Part shown: positions 1 to 10,576 of the stretch, piece by piece
Numbering within the stretch: position 1 is the first letter of the stretch
Layout of the letters: every line of letters starts with the position of its first letter
Assembly (NCBI GenBank): GCA_947184155.2
Contig: CAMXCT020000118.1
Span: 239,213 to 303,212 of the forward strand
Length of the DNA stretch: 64,000 nt
Origin: Cladocopium goreaui
Lineage: Eukaryota > Sar > Dinophyceae > Suessiales > Symbiodiniaceae
Direction: 5' to 3'
Position numbers and translations under genes: made by a program
The notes under the pieces: model-generated
Database searches by the model: none
The model's input: the letters and a program-made list of their open reading frames with translations, nothing else
What the model was told of the DNA's origin: nothing

Positions 1-295
1 TAAATTTACTAAGCCTAGCAAATGGATTTAGTGGGCATAGTAAATTTATTTAGTATATATAGTAATTTGTTGGTAAAAAAACTATTTTTTAAAGATTTTT
101 TTGATTGATATATTATATATTCTTAAAGATTTTTTTGTTTTTTGTCTGAAGAACTTCAGAGAGGTTTTGTGGTGTGCAATGACCTATCATATAATTACAG
201 GTAGTTATAGCATACTTGAGGAACTCGAGAATGAATTGTCTTTTCCCAATGCAATATACTTGAACTGCCAAAGTACCTGTGACTTACAGGTGAGC

Positions 296-510
296 TACAT
301 GAAGTTGGACTACATGTGTCTACCTGTGCTTACTTGAGAAGTAGGTGAGCTACATGTGCAATTTGGGCTACTTGTGTCTACCTGTGCTTACTTGAGAGGT
401 AGGACAGCTACATGTGCACAGTTGGACTACTTGTGTCTTACCTGTGCATACTTGAGGTACTTGTGTCTACATTTGCACACTTGTTGTATAGAAAGTTTAC
501 CTGTGCATAC
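296..510. repeat. Degenerate ~60-bp tandem repeat
   Basis: Two to three imperfect copies of a unit containing CTACTTGTGTCTACCTGTGC followed by TTACTTGAG recur at about 60-base spacing. Short ORFs here are Cys/Leu-rich products of the repeat and show no protein family. I see no gene in 1-628. Confidence 0.6.
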
Positions 511-628
511 TTGCTGCACATGTGGAATGATCAGTCTGAGCAACATCAATGCTCCTGTTCTCAGAAATGATTTGACTACTTGGGCATGTACTCATTAAAA
601 AAAAATACATGTAGAAATGTCCAAAAAT

Positions 629-950
629 GATGATGCACTTTTGATGCACTTTTGAAACTACATCATTTGGATGCACTTTTGATTTAGTTTCATAGGGTTT
701 TGATGCACTTTTGTAGTTTCAAAAGTGCATCATCAGTGCATCAAAAGTGCATCATGTTTTTTGAGCACTTCAGCAAAAGTTTTAAGAAAAATCTGCAAAA
801 CTCTGAAAAAACATGATGCACTTTTGATGCACTTTTGATGCACTTTTGATGCACTTTTGAAACTACAAAAGTGCATCAAAACCCTATGAAACTAAATCAA
901 AAGTGCATCCAAATGATGTAGTTTCAAAAGTGCATCAAAAGTACATCATC
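629..950. repeat. Fold-back inverted repeat rich in GATGCACTTTTG
   Basis: Left arm 629-764 and right arm 802-950 are near-perfect reverse complements separated by ~37 bases. Both arms are built from repeats of GATGCACTTTTG in both orientations. A small satellite of the same word recurs near 1845-1880. The arms differ only in the number of internal units and a few substitutions. A transcript would form a ~140-bp hairpin. No ORF or transposase is present, so this is either a non-autonomous fold-back element or a palindromic rearrangement. Confidence 0.75.
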
Positions 951-1430
951 TTTCCCTTAAAAATTGAAAAACATCTTAGATGTGGAGATAGACAAGATCC
1001 TCAATGACTTTCACCCTCGATATGGTTTTTTAGCTGTGCCACTGCCAGAGGCTGAGCAACTTTACACAAGAGGCATGCAACTGGCTCAAATTCACTGCCA
1101 ATTAATGGCTTTCTAAAAAGGCCAAGGCATCAAGCTTTTCAACTTGACGAGCAAAACTCATTTTGTCCTCCACAGCCTTTATTTTGCCAGATGGCTCCAT
1201 CCATCCTTGGTCTGGTGCTACAAAGGAGAAGACCAGATGCAGCGGATGGCAAAGTTATGGAAGAGTTGCTTGGACGGCAGCAAGCATTGGCAGACAGCCA
1301 AGAGGGCTGCTTGGAAAGAACGCCATCTGCTGTTTTTGCGTAGCAAAGTTGGGTGAGAGAAAAAGGTGTCTGTTCTGCTGCAGCTTCCACTCTGTTCCTA
1401 CTTGTGTTCTATCCCTACTTGTGTAATGTC

Positions 1431-1730
1431 ACTGGCTATAGCTTGACTTCACTCACTACATGTGTGATCTTTCTGCACATGTCGTTCTTGTGTTCTACTA
1501 CATATGCCATTTATGAAAGTCTTACTTGTGATCAAAAGCAGAGCCATAAATTCTAGCTTAGGATTCTACTTGTGTAAACTCATGAACTATAACTTGACTT
1601 CACTCACTACTTGTGTAATCTTTCTGCACATGTCGTTCTTGTGTTCTGCTACATATGCCATATATGAAAGTTTTACTTGTGATCAGACACAGGGCCATAA
1701 ATTCAAGCTTGAGATTTTACTTGCGTCACA
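1431..1730. repeat. ~149-bp tandem duplication
   Basis: Sequence around 1440-1560 is repeated around 1589-1715 with about 90% identity (shared words CTTGACTTCACTCACTAC and CTGCACATGTCGTTCTTGTG). An ORF runs through it only because the unit is in phase. No protein family is recognised. The rest of 951-1984 shows nothing further that I can assign. Confidence 0.65.
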
Positions 1731-1984
1731 GAACAAATTACTTCCCAAGTTTCAGAAAGAAAGAAATCGTGAAGAAAAAATGAAAATATTTTTAGAAATC
1801 AAAAAAAGGAGAAAAAACAAAAACAAACACAAAAATTGTATAACGCACTTTTGATGCACTTTTGATGCTGTTTTGATGCGGTTTCTTTTTTTCCCAAAAA
1901 TTACTTTTTTTAAGATTTACTAGACAAAGTAAAGTAATTTGAGCTACTGAAGTAAATTCCTGGAAAAACTAAATTTACTAGATT

Positions 1985-2463
1985 TGCAGGGTCAGGGTGG
2001 GCTTGATGCTCATGGGTCTTCTCTACCATGGATTGAAAACTGGATTCAACGGTGTTCTTCATCTGTTGAAGAAGCTCCTCAGGACCGATGGAGGTGGTAG
2101 ATCCAGGCGTGACAGGATTGGACGCTGGTGTCGGTGGATCTGGTGCAGAAGGTGCTGAATGTTGTGATGTGGATTGGACTGAGGCCGGTGGATGCTGGAC
2201 AGCTGGGTGGAGGTTGGTGATATGGAATAAGTTGTTATTAGTTGTTGGAGGTGTTGGATGTGAGATTGAGCCTGTGAGTGGAGGTGTTGATTCAACAAAG
2301 CGTTCTGTTGCTGGAGAGCTGAAATCTGCGCCTGAGTCTGAGCTTGAGACTGTTGGTTCAAGGGGTCACCTCCACAAAATTGGCCGGGAAATCCCATCGA
2401 CTGAGGATTCCATCCATAGTTCCACATCGATTCAGGGCCAGTGGGAAAGCGTCCCGGGAACAT
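1985..2463 (-). pseudogene. Gln/Pro-rich gag-like N-terminal fragment, frameshifted
   Basis: On the minus strand an ATG at 2463 opens a Trp/Gly/Phe-containing start followed by a Gln-rich, coiled-coil-prone stretch (ISALQQQNALLNQHL). Around 2235-2260 the sensible reading moves to another frame. It continues as a Pro/Thr/Ser-rich linker and then a helical segment (EELLQQMKNTVESSFQSM) ending near 1990. This order (short aromatic start, Gln coil, Pro-rich linker, helix) resembles the N-terminus of dinoflagellate retrotransposon Gag proteins. That assignment is inference, since no zinc knuckle or downstream pol is present. Confidence 0.35.
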
Positions 2464-2884
2464 GGCACAAGTGTCAGGTCGAAAATGAAAATCAACAGTT
2501 CAAAATGTGATGCATCCACATTATCATGCAAAGTCCCCTGGTTAAGGCTCAATGGCCCAGATCCAAGTCACCCCCATAGACGGCTTACGTTGTCAACCCC
2601 TGAATTACGTGCACAATTGAACCTCACCAACGACCAAAAAAGAAGAATCACCAAACCTGCAAGCATGTCCTGTTGCCCGGTATTTTCATGTAAAAAGGCT
2701 GCGGTCAGTCTCTTGAGGTAACAGAACGGATGTTGACGCAGCTTCAGTCTACCAACCCTTGAACCGCTTCAGTCTACCAACCCTTGAACCCTAGGCAAAA
2801 AAGTGAGTCCCAGGCACAGCGGGCCACTGTTCAACACACACTTGACGATCGACAGGTGAAACCCTGAAGCAAGGCCAGCTGTTT
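2464..2884. other. No gene recognised; 25-bp tandem duplication
   Basis: The only structure I see is an exact duplication of a 25-base unit (GCTTCAGTCTACCAACCCTT plus 5 bases) at 2741-2790. Confidence 0.5.
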
Positions 2885-3495
2885 CACAATACTTAAACGA
2901 ATTACTAATTCAAAATTGTAAATTCAGACATCAGGTCGTTGCATCCACACTTTGCTTAGAAAAGCATTGCCCGAGGGGTTCATGCCACCTTGACGAATCC
3001 AGCATGAATCACACACTTGCTCAGAAACATCTTTGCGAATTCTGATGTGGAATGCATCGTACGTGCAAAAACACTTCAGTTAAACCTGACAGGAAATGGT
3101 TAGTGACCAGACGCGAGAAACAGCGTAAAAGAATTCTTTCTACGTCCTTGCTAGATGCAATTGTTCCATCTGAACCAAATCGTGGTCTTCCAAACGGCAT
3201 GGTGGGTTTTGGGTTAGCCACTTCCCATTTCAGAAAAAAAATGACATGAGAATCGAAGCAGGTACGTCGGGATGATCAGTCCCGATATCACAATCTCAAA
3301 CCACCGTCTTCGTTGGGCAGTGGATGGAATGAGATTCACTGCCCCCCTGCTCTAAAGTGGATTTCGAATTGGAAACGGCATTCGAAATTGACAAAGCGTC
3401 ACGAGGCGAAACAACGAAAACCTAACTAACAGCAAAAATCGACATCATCAGGTAGAGAGGTTTTACATCTATTCAGATGTTTCACACACACAAAG
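2885..3495 (+). repeat. Structured dispersed repeat, copy A
   Basis: Aligns by eye with copy C (6092-6495): both share TTGCGAATTCTGATGTGG, a CCTGACAGG word, a hairpin, CGAGAAA, a TTAG-loop hairpin, the GCAGG-to-CCTGC pseudoknot domain and a 3' end of AAGTTTTACATCTATT-hairpin-CACACAC. The upstream part (2885-3010, ACTTAAACGAATTACTAAT) is also found at 5711-5730. Conserved loops with changed but still paired stems, and a CA-rich tail, suggest a transcribed non-autonomous retroelement. Orientation is taken from the tail. Confidence 0.6.
3258..3350 (+). ncRNA. Pseudoknotted RNA domain, copy A
   Basis: GCAGG (3258-3262) can pair with CCTGC (3346-3350), closing the domain. Inside are hairpin P1 (TCGGGA 3267-3272 with TCCCGA 3280-3285, 7-base loop TGATCAG), P2 (AATCTCA 3292-3298 with TGAGATT 3330-3336) and P3 (GGGCAGTG 3315-3322 with CACTGCCC 3337-3344). 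P2 and P3 interleave, and their 3' strands abut, as in an H-type pseudoknot. CTTCGTTG precedes or overlaps the P3 5' strand. Stem sequences differ from copies B and C while pairing is kept. No known ribozyme or riboswitch class was recognised. Confidence 0.6.
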
Positions 3496-3499
3496 TAGA

Positions 3500-4190
3500 C
3501 AGAAAAAATGATCACCATGATTGGTTGGGACATGAATCCCCCATGCAAGAACAAATCAAACCCTAGACACACAAAAAGGGGGCCACTTGAGGCACGGATA
3601 TATGTTTTGTATGTTTGTATATGATTGTATATGTTTGTATGATTTTGAACGAATGTGCCCAGGCACACACGTGCGTAATTACGTTTGTTTGTGTGCGTGT
3701 ATGTGCCTATGTGTCTGTGTGTCTATGTGCGTGTGCGCATGTATGGTTACATGGATATACGGATCTATGCACATTTGCAAGTATTTATGTAAGCACGAGC
3801 GCACGGGTAATTCTGTGCATGTATGCGAGCATGGATGCATGGATGGATGGATACACGAATGCACAAATACCTGCATACATAGGCAGACGGACGGACAGAC
3901 AGACAGGCAGACAGACGGACGGAGAGACAGACAACGGAAAAGCAGACATGCAAGCATGCATACATACGTGCATACATATGGCACACCTGAGTACACACAT
4001 ACGTACGTACGTGACGCACGTGTATACCTACATACATACATGCATACATACGCACAAACGTACATGCATAAATTCAGAAGTGCATACATGCATCCATGCA
4101 GGCAGGTATGCAGGCGTGCATCGTGCATCTGCGCACGTCTACATGCATGTATGTTTGTATCCCTGTGAGCCTTACCTTCGCCCAAAGTTT
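3500..4190. repeat. Tetranucleotide-rich tract (CATA/GTAT/GACA type)
   Basis: Irregular runs of ATGT, ACAT, GGAT and GACAGACA units fill about 3600-4150. They produce long, low-complexity Cys/His/Thr ORFs on both strands, which I do not regard as genes. At 3510-3567 lies a short module (TTGGGACATGAATCCCCCATG then AACAAATCAAACC) that recurs at 4764-4823 and, in variant form, at 4872-4922. Confidence 0.6.
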
Positions 4191-4856
4191 CATCAGAAAT
4201 TCAAAAGATTAGGGCCAATTTTAGGCAATTGAGGGTTTGTTTTAGGGTCCGTACTATTTGTTGTCAAAGGCTTGGGGTTCAGGTCCAAACGTCGAAAAAC
4301 ATGCAGAATGCGTTGCTCAAACTGTCCTCTTGGCATCCCGTTAGGCCAGGAATCCAAAGGGGAAACAGGGAATATTGACAGTTTTTGATGTTTCAAATTT
4401 ACGGAAACCACGCCCCGCAACAAAACAACAAGCTCCGGCCAGCATTTCCAAGCAAACCTCAACCCCCTAGTGGGATTAAACATTGCCTTCTGCGTAACAA
4501 GCAGGCTGCCACCCTCACCGGCTATGAAACTTGCACGCTCTGAATCTCTCATGGTTATTGGCCCAACAAAAAATTGCCGTTTGATAGGGCTGGAAAACCA
4601 CTGAATCAACCGAACTGGCAGCACTTCTACAAATAAACCCACCCTCTAAAACTGCGACTGCTCACGCCTCATCATCCACGTTTACGCTGATGATAGGTCC
4701 ATTTGAAAGCCCATCTGCTAAGCAATCTTCCTGGCGTCCCATGTCCCACCAAAAATTGAGAAAGTGCTCACTATATTGACCGGTTGGGAATTGAATCCAG
4801 CATGCATGAACAAATCAAACCCTACACAAACACACAAACACACAAACACACACACA
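4191..4856. other. No gene recognised
   Basis: One minus-strand open frame (4193-4642) has unremarkable composition and no recognised domain. The end (4764-4860) holds a second copy of the GGGA-TGAATCC-CATGCA module followed by a CACA-rich tail, so part of another structured-repeat copy probably lies here. Confidence 0.4.
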
Positions 4857-5117
4857 CACACTAGACAAGAATGGATCATTATATGATCCGGCAGGAACTG
4901 AATCCTGAAACATGCAGATTAGATACGAAACAACGAAACAAAAATTGCAGGTACGTCTGGATGGCCAATCCAGATATCCCACTCTGTGACCTAGCTTCGT
5001 TGAACTGGGTCAGTCACAGAGTGCCCAGTTCCCCTGCACTAGATTTAAAAAGGGAAGAGGACAGAAAAAAGAAAAAGAGAGAAGTTTTACATCTATTTAG
5101 ATGTTACACACACACAC
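4857..5117 (+). repeat. Structured dispersed repeat, copy B
   Basis: Identical by inspection to 5835-6095 (offset 978 bases). It contains a perfect hairpin near 4874-4890 (GGATCATTATATGATCC), the GGCAGGA-CTGAA-TCCTG module, the pseudoknot domain and the 3' ACATCTATTTAGATGT hairpin followed by CACACAC. Its 5' part differs from copies A and C, so the family has variable 5' modules joined to one 3' domain. Confidence 0.7.
4947..5037 (+). ncRNA. Pseudoknotted RNA domain, copy B
   Basis: Same topology as copy A with different stem bases. Closing pair GCAGG 4947-4951 with CCTGC 5033-5037. P1 TCTGGA 4956-4961 with TCCAGA 4969-4974 (7-base loop). P2 CACTCTGTGAC 4980-4990 with GTCACAGAGTG 5013-5023. 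P3 AACTGGG 5003-5009 with CCCAGTT 5024-5030. The linker again reads CTTCGTTG. Conserved single-stranded parts are TACGT after the closing strand and TATC after P1. Confidence 0.6.
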
Positions 5118-5834
5118 CCGGCCGGAGCCGGGTCAACCCTGAAAGGCAAGAGGAAGAAAAAAGCGGACACACGACGGGCAGACGGCCAAAAACAGCGCAG
5201 GAGGGGGAGGGGAACAGACGGACCTCCAGAACCAACCTACACGGCGAAACGGACCTGACCAAAAACAGCGCACACACCTAAACCCCACGACACATTACGG
5301 AGAAGCACGCGGGGAAGATTAGGGACCAAATGGGGAACTAGTTGATGACAGACAGAGAAACCAAAACAAGTAGTTAACAAGCAGGACTCAGTTCCTAGGA
5401 CCTAGAATTCGTGCGATTATTCCCTGAACCGGGACCGTTGTCAATTCTTGCCACAATTGGCATAAGACGGCTTTCAAGTTCCAGCGAATTAGATGCACAA
5501 CATGGTTAACTTCACCTGAAAGTCGTGTACCTGCCTGGTACCTGAATCATGGTTTGCTGTAGTGATGCTGCAAAAGTTGCTGCAAAAAACGGAGGTTTCA
5601 GGCATTTCAGCACGGCTTCACTTGAAAGAGTAGATCACTGGGAGCTCTGGGACGACCGGTACAGCAGGAAATCATGAAATGGTGAAGAACCGTAAGGCTG
5701 ACTGTTGCACTTTACTTAAACGAATTACTAATATAAAATGTGTAAATTCGGAGTTCAGATCAGTCGACATTGACCCCACAAAGGAGGTTGCCTCACCTGG
5801 CCCTATGGCACCATGTCGGAGCCACCATAGGAAT
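5118..5834. other. Spacer between two identical repeat copies; no gene recognised
   Basis: No ORF of note. About 5700-5834 resembles 2885-3010 (ACTTAAACGAATTACTAAT word and a GAATCACAC ending), so it is probably the 5' part of a structured-repeat unit. Confidence 0.45.
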
Positions 5835-6095
5835 CACACTAGACAAGAATGGATCATTATATGATCCGGCAGGAACTGAATCCTGAAACATGCAGATTAG
5901 ATACGAAACAACGAAACAAAAATTGCAGGTACGTCTGGATGGCCAATCCAGATATCCCACTCTGTGACCTAGCTTCGTTGAACTGGGTCAGTCACAGAGT
6001 GCCCAGTTCCCCTGCACTAGATTTAAAAAGGGAAGAGGACAGAAAAAAGAAAAAGAGAGAAGTTTTACATCTATTTAGATGTTACACACACACAC
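5835..6095 (+). repeat. Structured dispersed repeat, copy B' (exact duplicate of copy B)
   Basis: I found no difference from 4857-5117. The pseudoknot domain lies at 5925-6015. Exact identity implies a recent duplication, gene conversion or an assembly duplication. Confidence 0.75.
5925..6015 (+). ncRNA. Pseudoknotted RNA domain, copy B'
   Basis: Identical to the domain at 4947-5037, so it adds no independent evidence for the structure. Confidence 0.55.
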
Positions 6096-6495
6096 ACTTG
6101 CTCAGAACAATCTTTGCGAATTCTGATGTGGAATGCATCTTACGTGCAAAACATTCCAATTACACCTGACAGGAGTGGGTCGAAGAAAGGACCCGAGAAA
6201 AAACCGAAAAGGTACCATCGCCATGTCCAGTGCTAGATGAAATTAGTTGACAGATTGCGACAACAGTGCAGAAAACGAAGTGAACATCAAATCGACATGC
6301 CGGTTCTTGGCTTAGCCGGTTGCCATTGACGATAAATGGAAATGGAAAAATGCAGGTACGTGCAGTTGATCAGACTGCATAACCCCTCCAAACATCAGTA
6401 GCTTCGTTGGCCACGGACTGATGTATGGAGCCGTGGCCCCCTGCTACAAATCAAGTAGAAGTTTTACATCTATTCAAATGTTTCACACACACACG
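6092..6495 (+). repeat. Structured dispersed repeat, copy C
   Basis: Begins directly after the CA tail of copy B' and matches copy A over its whole length at moderate identity. Stems change together. The hairpin after CCTGACAGG is GGGTC/GACCC here and TGGT/ACCA in copy A. The TTAG-loop hairpin is CCGG/CCGG here and GTGG/CCAC in copy A. It ends with a slightly mispaired ACATCT/AAATGT hairpin and a CACACAC tail. Confidence 0.6.
6352..6444 (+). ncRNA. Pseudoknotted RNA domain, copy C
   Basis: Closing pair GCAGG 6352-6356 with CCTGC 6440-6444. P1 TGCAGT 6361-6366 with ACTGCA 6374-6379, loop TGATCAG identical to copy A. P2 is 6386-6399 with 6417-6430 (14 positions, one A-A mismatch). P3 GGCCACGG 6409-6416 with CCGTGGCC 6431-6438. 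The linker is again CTTCGTTG. Three independent stems therefore covary between copies A, B and C. Confidence 0.6.
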
Positions 6496-9400
6496 CCCCG
6501 CTGCCGCGGGGCTTTTTAGGGCTCCGACAAATGAGTTGAAGGTGAAAATCAAAGGAAAACGGAAATGAGATGACGATGAAAATGAGATGACAATTACTTA
6601 ACCGGAACAGAAGAGGGGGAACGCAAAAAAGGAAAGGAAAAAGGGAGAACACCAACACCAACACACCTAGCCCAAATCGGGCAAAGGAAAGGGCAAACCC
6701 TGAAAGGGCAGCCTGGTTTCCCACATGACTTCTGCCTGGTCCTGCTGATGTACAGGGTGTCCGGCACTGTCAACATGCGACGGCCTCGCAGCGATTTTCT
6801 GTTGAAGTTGCCATCCACAAAAGACTGGTTGAAGGTAAATTCTGAAGAAAAAAATGCAGGAACTTCTGTGGCCGATTCTGGAGCAACCAGTGCCTCACTG
6901 CTGTACCCTTCCCCTTCCCAACAGAGGCTGCAAAACTCTTATTTCCGGGCTCAGAAAAGAGTGGTTTGACACAAGAACATTGAAGATGCGATGCATGCCT
7001 GAAACTTTTAGCAGGGGCCTGTCTGAAAATTGAATGAAACCTGTTTCTGCTGGATCTCTGGCATAGACTTTTGGCGTCCTGCTTTCGTGAATTCTTGAAC
7101 CTACCCAATGAACCATCAACAAGGCACCGATACCCTGGAAGGGGCCGGATGTGTTTGCGCAAAGCCACCAAGTTGAACTCATGAGTGTGACGTGTTGGCG
7201 CAATCTGGTTAGCACCAGGCCACCCCACCCCATCCCACATGTGGTGACCAGGAACGACCGCCCCACCCGCTCCACCCCAGCCCGGATGCTGATTGCTTTA
7301 ATCTGTGCATTTGACCAGCATATTCTTACCGCAGAGAAAAGGAGGAAAGCAACAATCTTCCCTCGGACCTGATTGCATTGACTACACTTAACTACAGTCT
7401 CATTTGCCAGCAACAATCTCCAACCTGACAGACACAAAATCGGTTTAATATGTTTTAAGCAGCTCGTCTTTCATCCCTGCCTGCAATCTACCTGGATGCG
7501 TTGAAGGAGATCGTCTCCGCTCAGCAGATCATCTCCGGGGGCAAACGAAGCTCCCCATGCAGCGTCCTCAGGCATCATGGGACCCACGGGAGGAATAGGG
7601 CACCTAGTCATCCCATGATATTCCTGAAAAAGCAATTCCCCAAGTAATGAAATGGATGATATTAAACATTGTCAAGCCAAAAATACCCATATGAATAGGG
7701 GAAGACCATCCCCTAGTATATCATCAACTTTTGCTGTGGCACAGACTTGGGAAAGCCAAGGCGCTGTTGCGTCTTCGGAAGACATTGCAAGTGGCTCCTG
7801 GCCCAAGAAATCGAACATTCTGTGAATCGGCTGGAATCTGATAAATTGACACCAGTGAAGACCGTTTGTTCAACTGCATGTAGTAAATCGATGCCCTTGT
7901 GATCATGAGTTCCCCGACTCCACGCTTTGAAATATCAATTGCAGGAGCAACTCAGCCCCTAACTATTGTACAGCGCGGAAACATCCAAGGCCAAGAAAAT
8001 GCGAATCTCCACTGGAACTTGCAAAAGAACGGCCGTGTCTGGCACTGTTTTGTCAAGATATGCCTATAGGATGCTATTCAGTTGCCAAGCTGGGCTTTAA
8101 CACCGCAACAAAGCATGTTGTGATTAGGCCGCATGCCACTTTATGCAACAGTGCTTTTCGTGGCTTTTCTGACTAGAATAGGCTAGACTTGTCGTAATAG
8201 GAGAAGTTGGTGGCAACCCCTTCTAACAACTCAAAACTTTCAATGTCGTCAACAGACTCATCATCAACAAGCCACAACTGTCCCGGCCTTTGTTATGTTT
8301 GTTTCTCTTGGTATTCGTAGTTCCTCCAGAACCAGTACCTCAAGGAATAGGTCACCCATCTTCAACCCACCCAGGTTAACCAACCCTTCAGGTTCAGGAG
8401 CCTCGCTATTGACCAATCCAGCCATCATGCAACCAATTTGGCTGATCGGCGGGGCGTGGTCTGGGAAGAAGTAAAACATGTAGCCATTTTCAATCTTACA
8501 CTATTTTCATCTATTCTCTCCAAAATCCACTTCTGGATCTTCTGGCCTTGTGCAAAAATGACAGTTTGGAGGTAGTTATGGGTCATATAGTGCGGGATCC
8601 CTGGTCTAACCTTGGCTGAAACTGCCTGTGGCATTTTGTTGTTGAAATGTGCAGTGAGTCCCGCCCCCCTTGATGTGGCCAAAAGGCTACGGCATGCGGA
8701 AAAGTCTCTACTGCTGGTCAACCATCTGCACAACAGTTAAACAACTGGTTCTCTATGGCCATGCCATGCCTATGCCGTCATTGCGGTGCCACTTCTACCC
8801 TTGGGTCCTGGGCATCCTCTGAGGCAATGAGATCAATCGCCTAGTCCACACTGCCGCAGCGTTGCAAGGCGCTGTGCGCTGCATCCTCCGCGTAGCCCAT
8901 GTCCAGCATCATCTGCCTTAGCTGCCCCCCGCAAGATTTTGCCCACCAGGCCCACTTCACCCTTGACCTCAGCACGCAAACCCGACAGCACCCGCTGAGA
9001 CCAGCTGCAAATTCTGATCCTTCTTGGACTCAGCCTTTTTGCTCAGGATCTCCACTGCCCTTCCCAAGTCACCCTGCATGCATCCACATCCGATGCCACA
9101 CAGGCGACTGCGGTGTTCTGATCAGCCGCTACAGCCGCTACAGCCGCTACAGCCGCCGCTACGATGCAGAGTAATGCGAGGCGAAGAATGGCTCGAAAAT
9201 GGTTTGAAAACGCCACCAAATTGAGCTGCCAGGAGGGCTGGAGCCAAAAAGAATCAAAGGAGTCAAAAGGATCCTTCAAGGATCCAGGAATCAGTGGAAA
9301 CGTCACATCTTTATGTGGCAAGCACCACATTTGTGTCATGAAAAGCGTTGGCACAGACAAACGATGTCGCTTCATGTGAAGGCGATTGGTTTCCCGTTCT

Positions 9401-10244
9401 TTTTCGTCTGCGTTGATGTCGCTCCACTGATTCAGCTGACCACCAGGAATCAACTTATAACCCGTTGATTCCCAGTTGATTCTTCATCACTGGATGGCAT
9501 AAATATGTTGATGATTTGTAAATACATAAATCCAGATCGAAAGACTTCTGCTTTCTCAGCCTTGTCGCTAACGACCACCTCAATGTGCTGAATTTCTGGT
9601 GATTTTGGAGTTGCGAAATCTCCGAAACTGCCTGAAAAGTACTCCATGATCTAGGCAACCAGGTGGGACAACGCTGTCCAAACTGGAAGCTCCAAAAATC
9701 GCACAAGACAAATGTTCCTTTATCTTTTTTTGGACTTCCTCGTTGATATACCATGTTGCTTTGACATGTTTATACATGTTTCAACAATTTCAGTCAACTA
9801 GGAGAAAAGGATCCCATAAGAAAATGTTTCGGAGGCCTTTTTGCTAAAATCTGCAAGAATGTTTACACAAATAACTAAAGCACCGCGTAGTTTGCTCAAT
9901 GCGCAGCCTCCCACAGACTAGCGCTAAGCTTCTGAGATCTTCTGAGCTTGGCGCTTGGTGCTTTACGCAGGACTAGCGCATCATGGCACGCAATGGTCCT
10001 ATGACGCCGTATGAGTCATATGAGTCATATGAGTCATATGCATTGCATTTTGTGCAATTTCTCGGAACATCGCCCTGTCTTGGTGCCATCGACAGCTCAT
10101 AGCTGCCATAACGCCGACAAGACATGCTTGGTCTGACCAATCTCATTATGTCTGGTTTACGAGCACACCTGCTGTGCATCACACTGGCATACACTGGCAG
10201 CAAAAATTGGAGATCGAACTTGACAATGGATGTTGCCGCCGCGT
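6496..10244. other. No gene recognised
   Basis: Overlapping minus-strand open frames near 8264-8733 have protein-like composition but match no family I know, and have no clear start or splice context. Small repeats are present: CAGCCGCTA units at 9127-9168 and ATGAGTCAT units at 10010-10040. The latter word recurs at 29780-29815. Confidence 0.4.
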
Positions 10245-10576
10245 TGCCACCTCGGATCTCGGACCTCGGACCTCGGATCTCGGACCTCGAACCTCGGACC
10301 TCGGACCTCGGACCTCGGATCTCGGACCTCGGGTCTCGGACCTCGAACCTCGGACCTCGGACCTCGGACCTCGCACCTCGGACCTCGGTTGGACCTCGAA
10401 CCTCTGACCTCGGACCTTGGACCTCGGACCTCGAACCTCGGACCTCGAACCTCGACCTCGGACCTCGGACCTCGGGTCTTGGGTCTCGGATCTCGGACCT
10501 CGAACCTCGGACCTCGGAATCCGAACCTCGGACCTCGGACCTCGAACCTCGGACCTCGGACCTAGGACCTCGAACC
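10245..10576. repeat. 7-bp satellite array (ACCTCGG)n, left array
   Basis: Tandem ACCTCGG with frequent ACCTCGA variants. All frames are open because the unit lacks stop codons, giving GPRTSDL-type heptapeptide ORFs on both strands that are not genes. Confidence 0.9.

Noticed and set aside
3040-3130. CTGATGT...GAAA arrangement resembling a hammerhead ribozyme core
   Set aside because: The core needs CTGANGA; position 9 is T in copies A and C, and the GAAA is not at the required place, so the motif is not satisfied.
3587-4232. Cys/His/Tyr-rich ORFs resembling zinc-finger proteins
   Set aside because: Tetranucleotide repeats yield evenly spaced Cys and His in every frame.
4764-4823. GGGAATTGAATCC resembling a tRNA T-arm or B box
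   Set aside because: Two extra bases break the GGTTCGAATCC spacing and no acceptor or anticodon arm can be folded around it.
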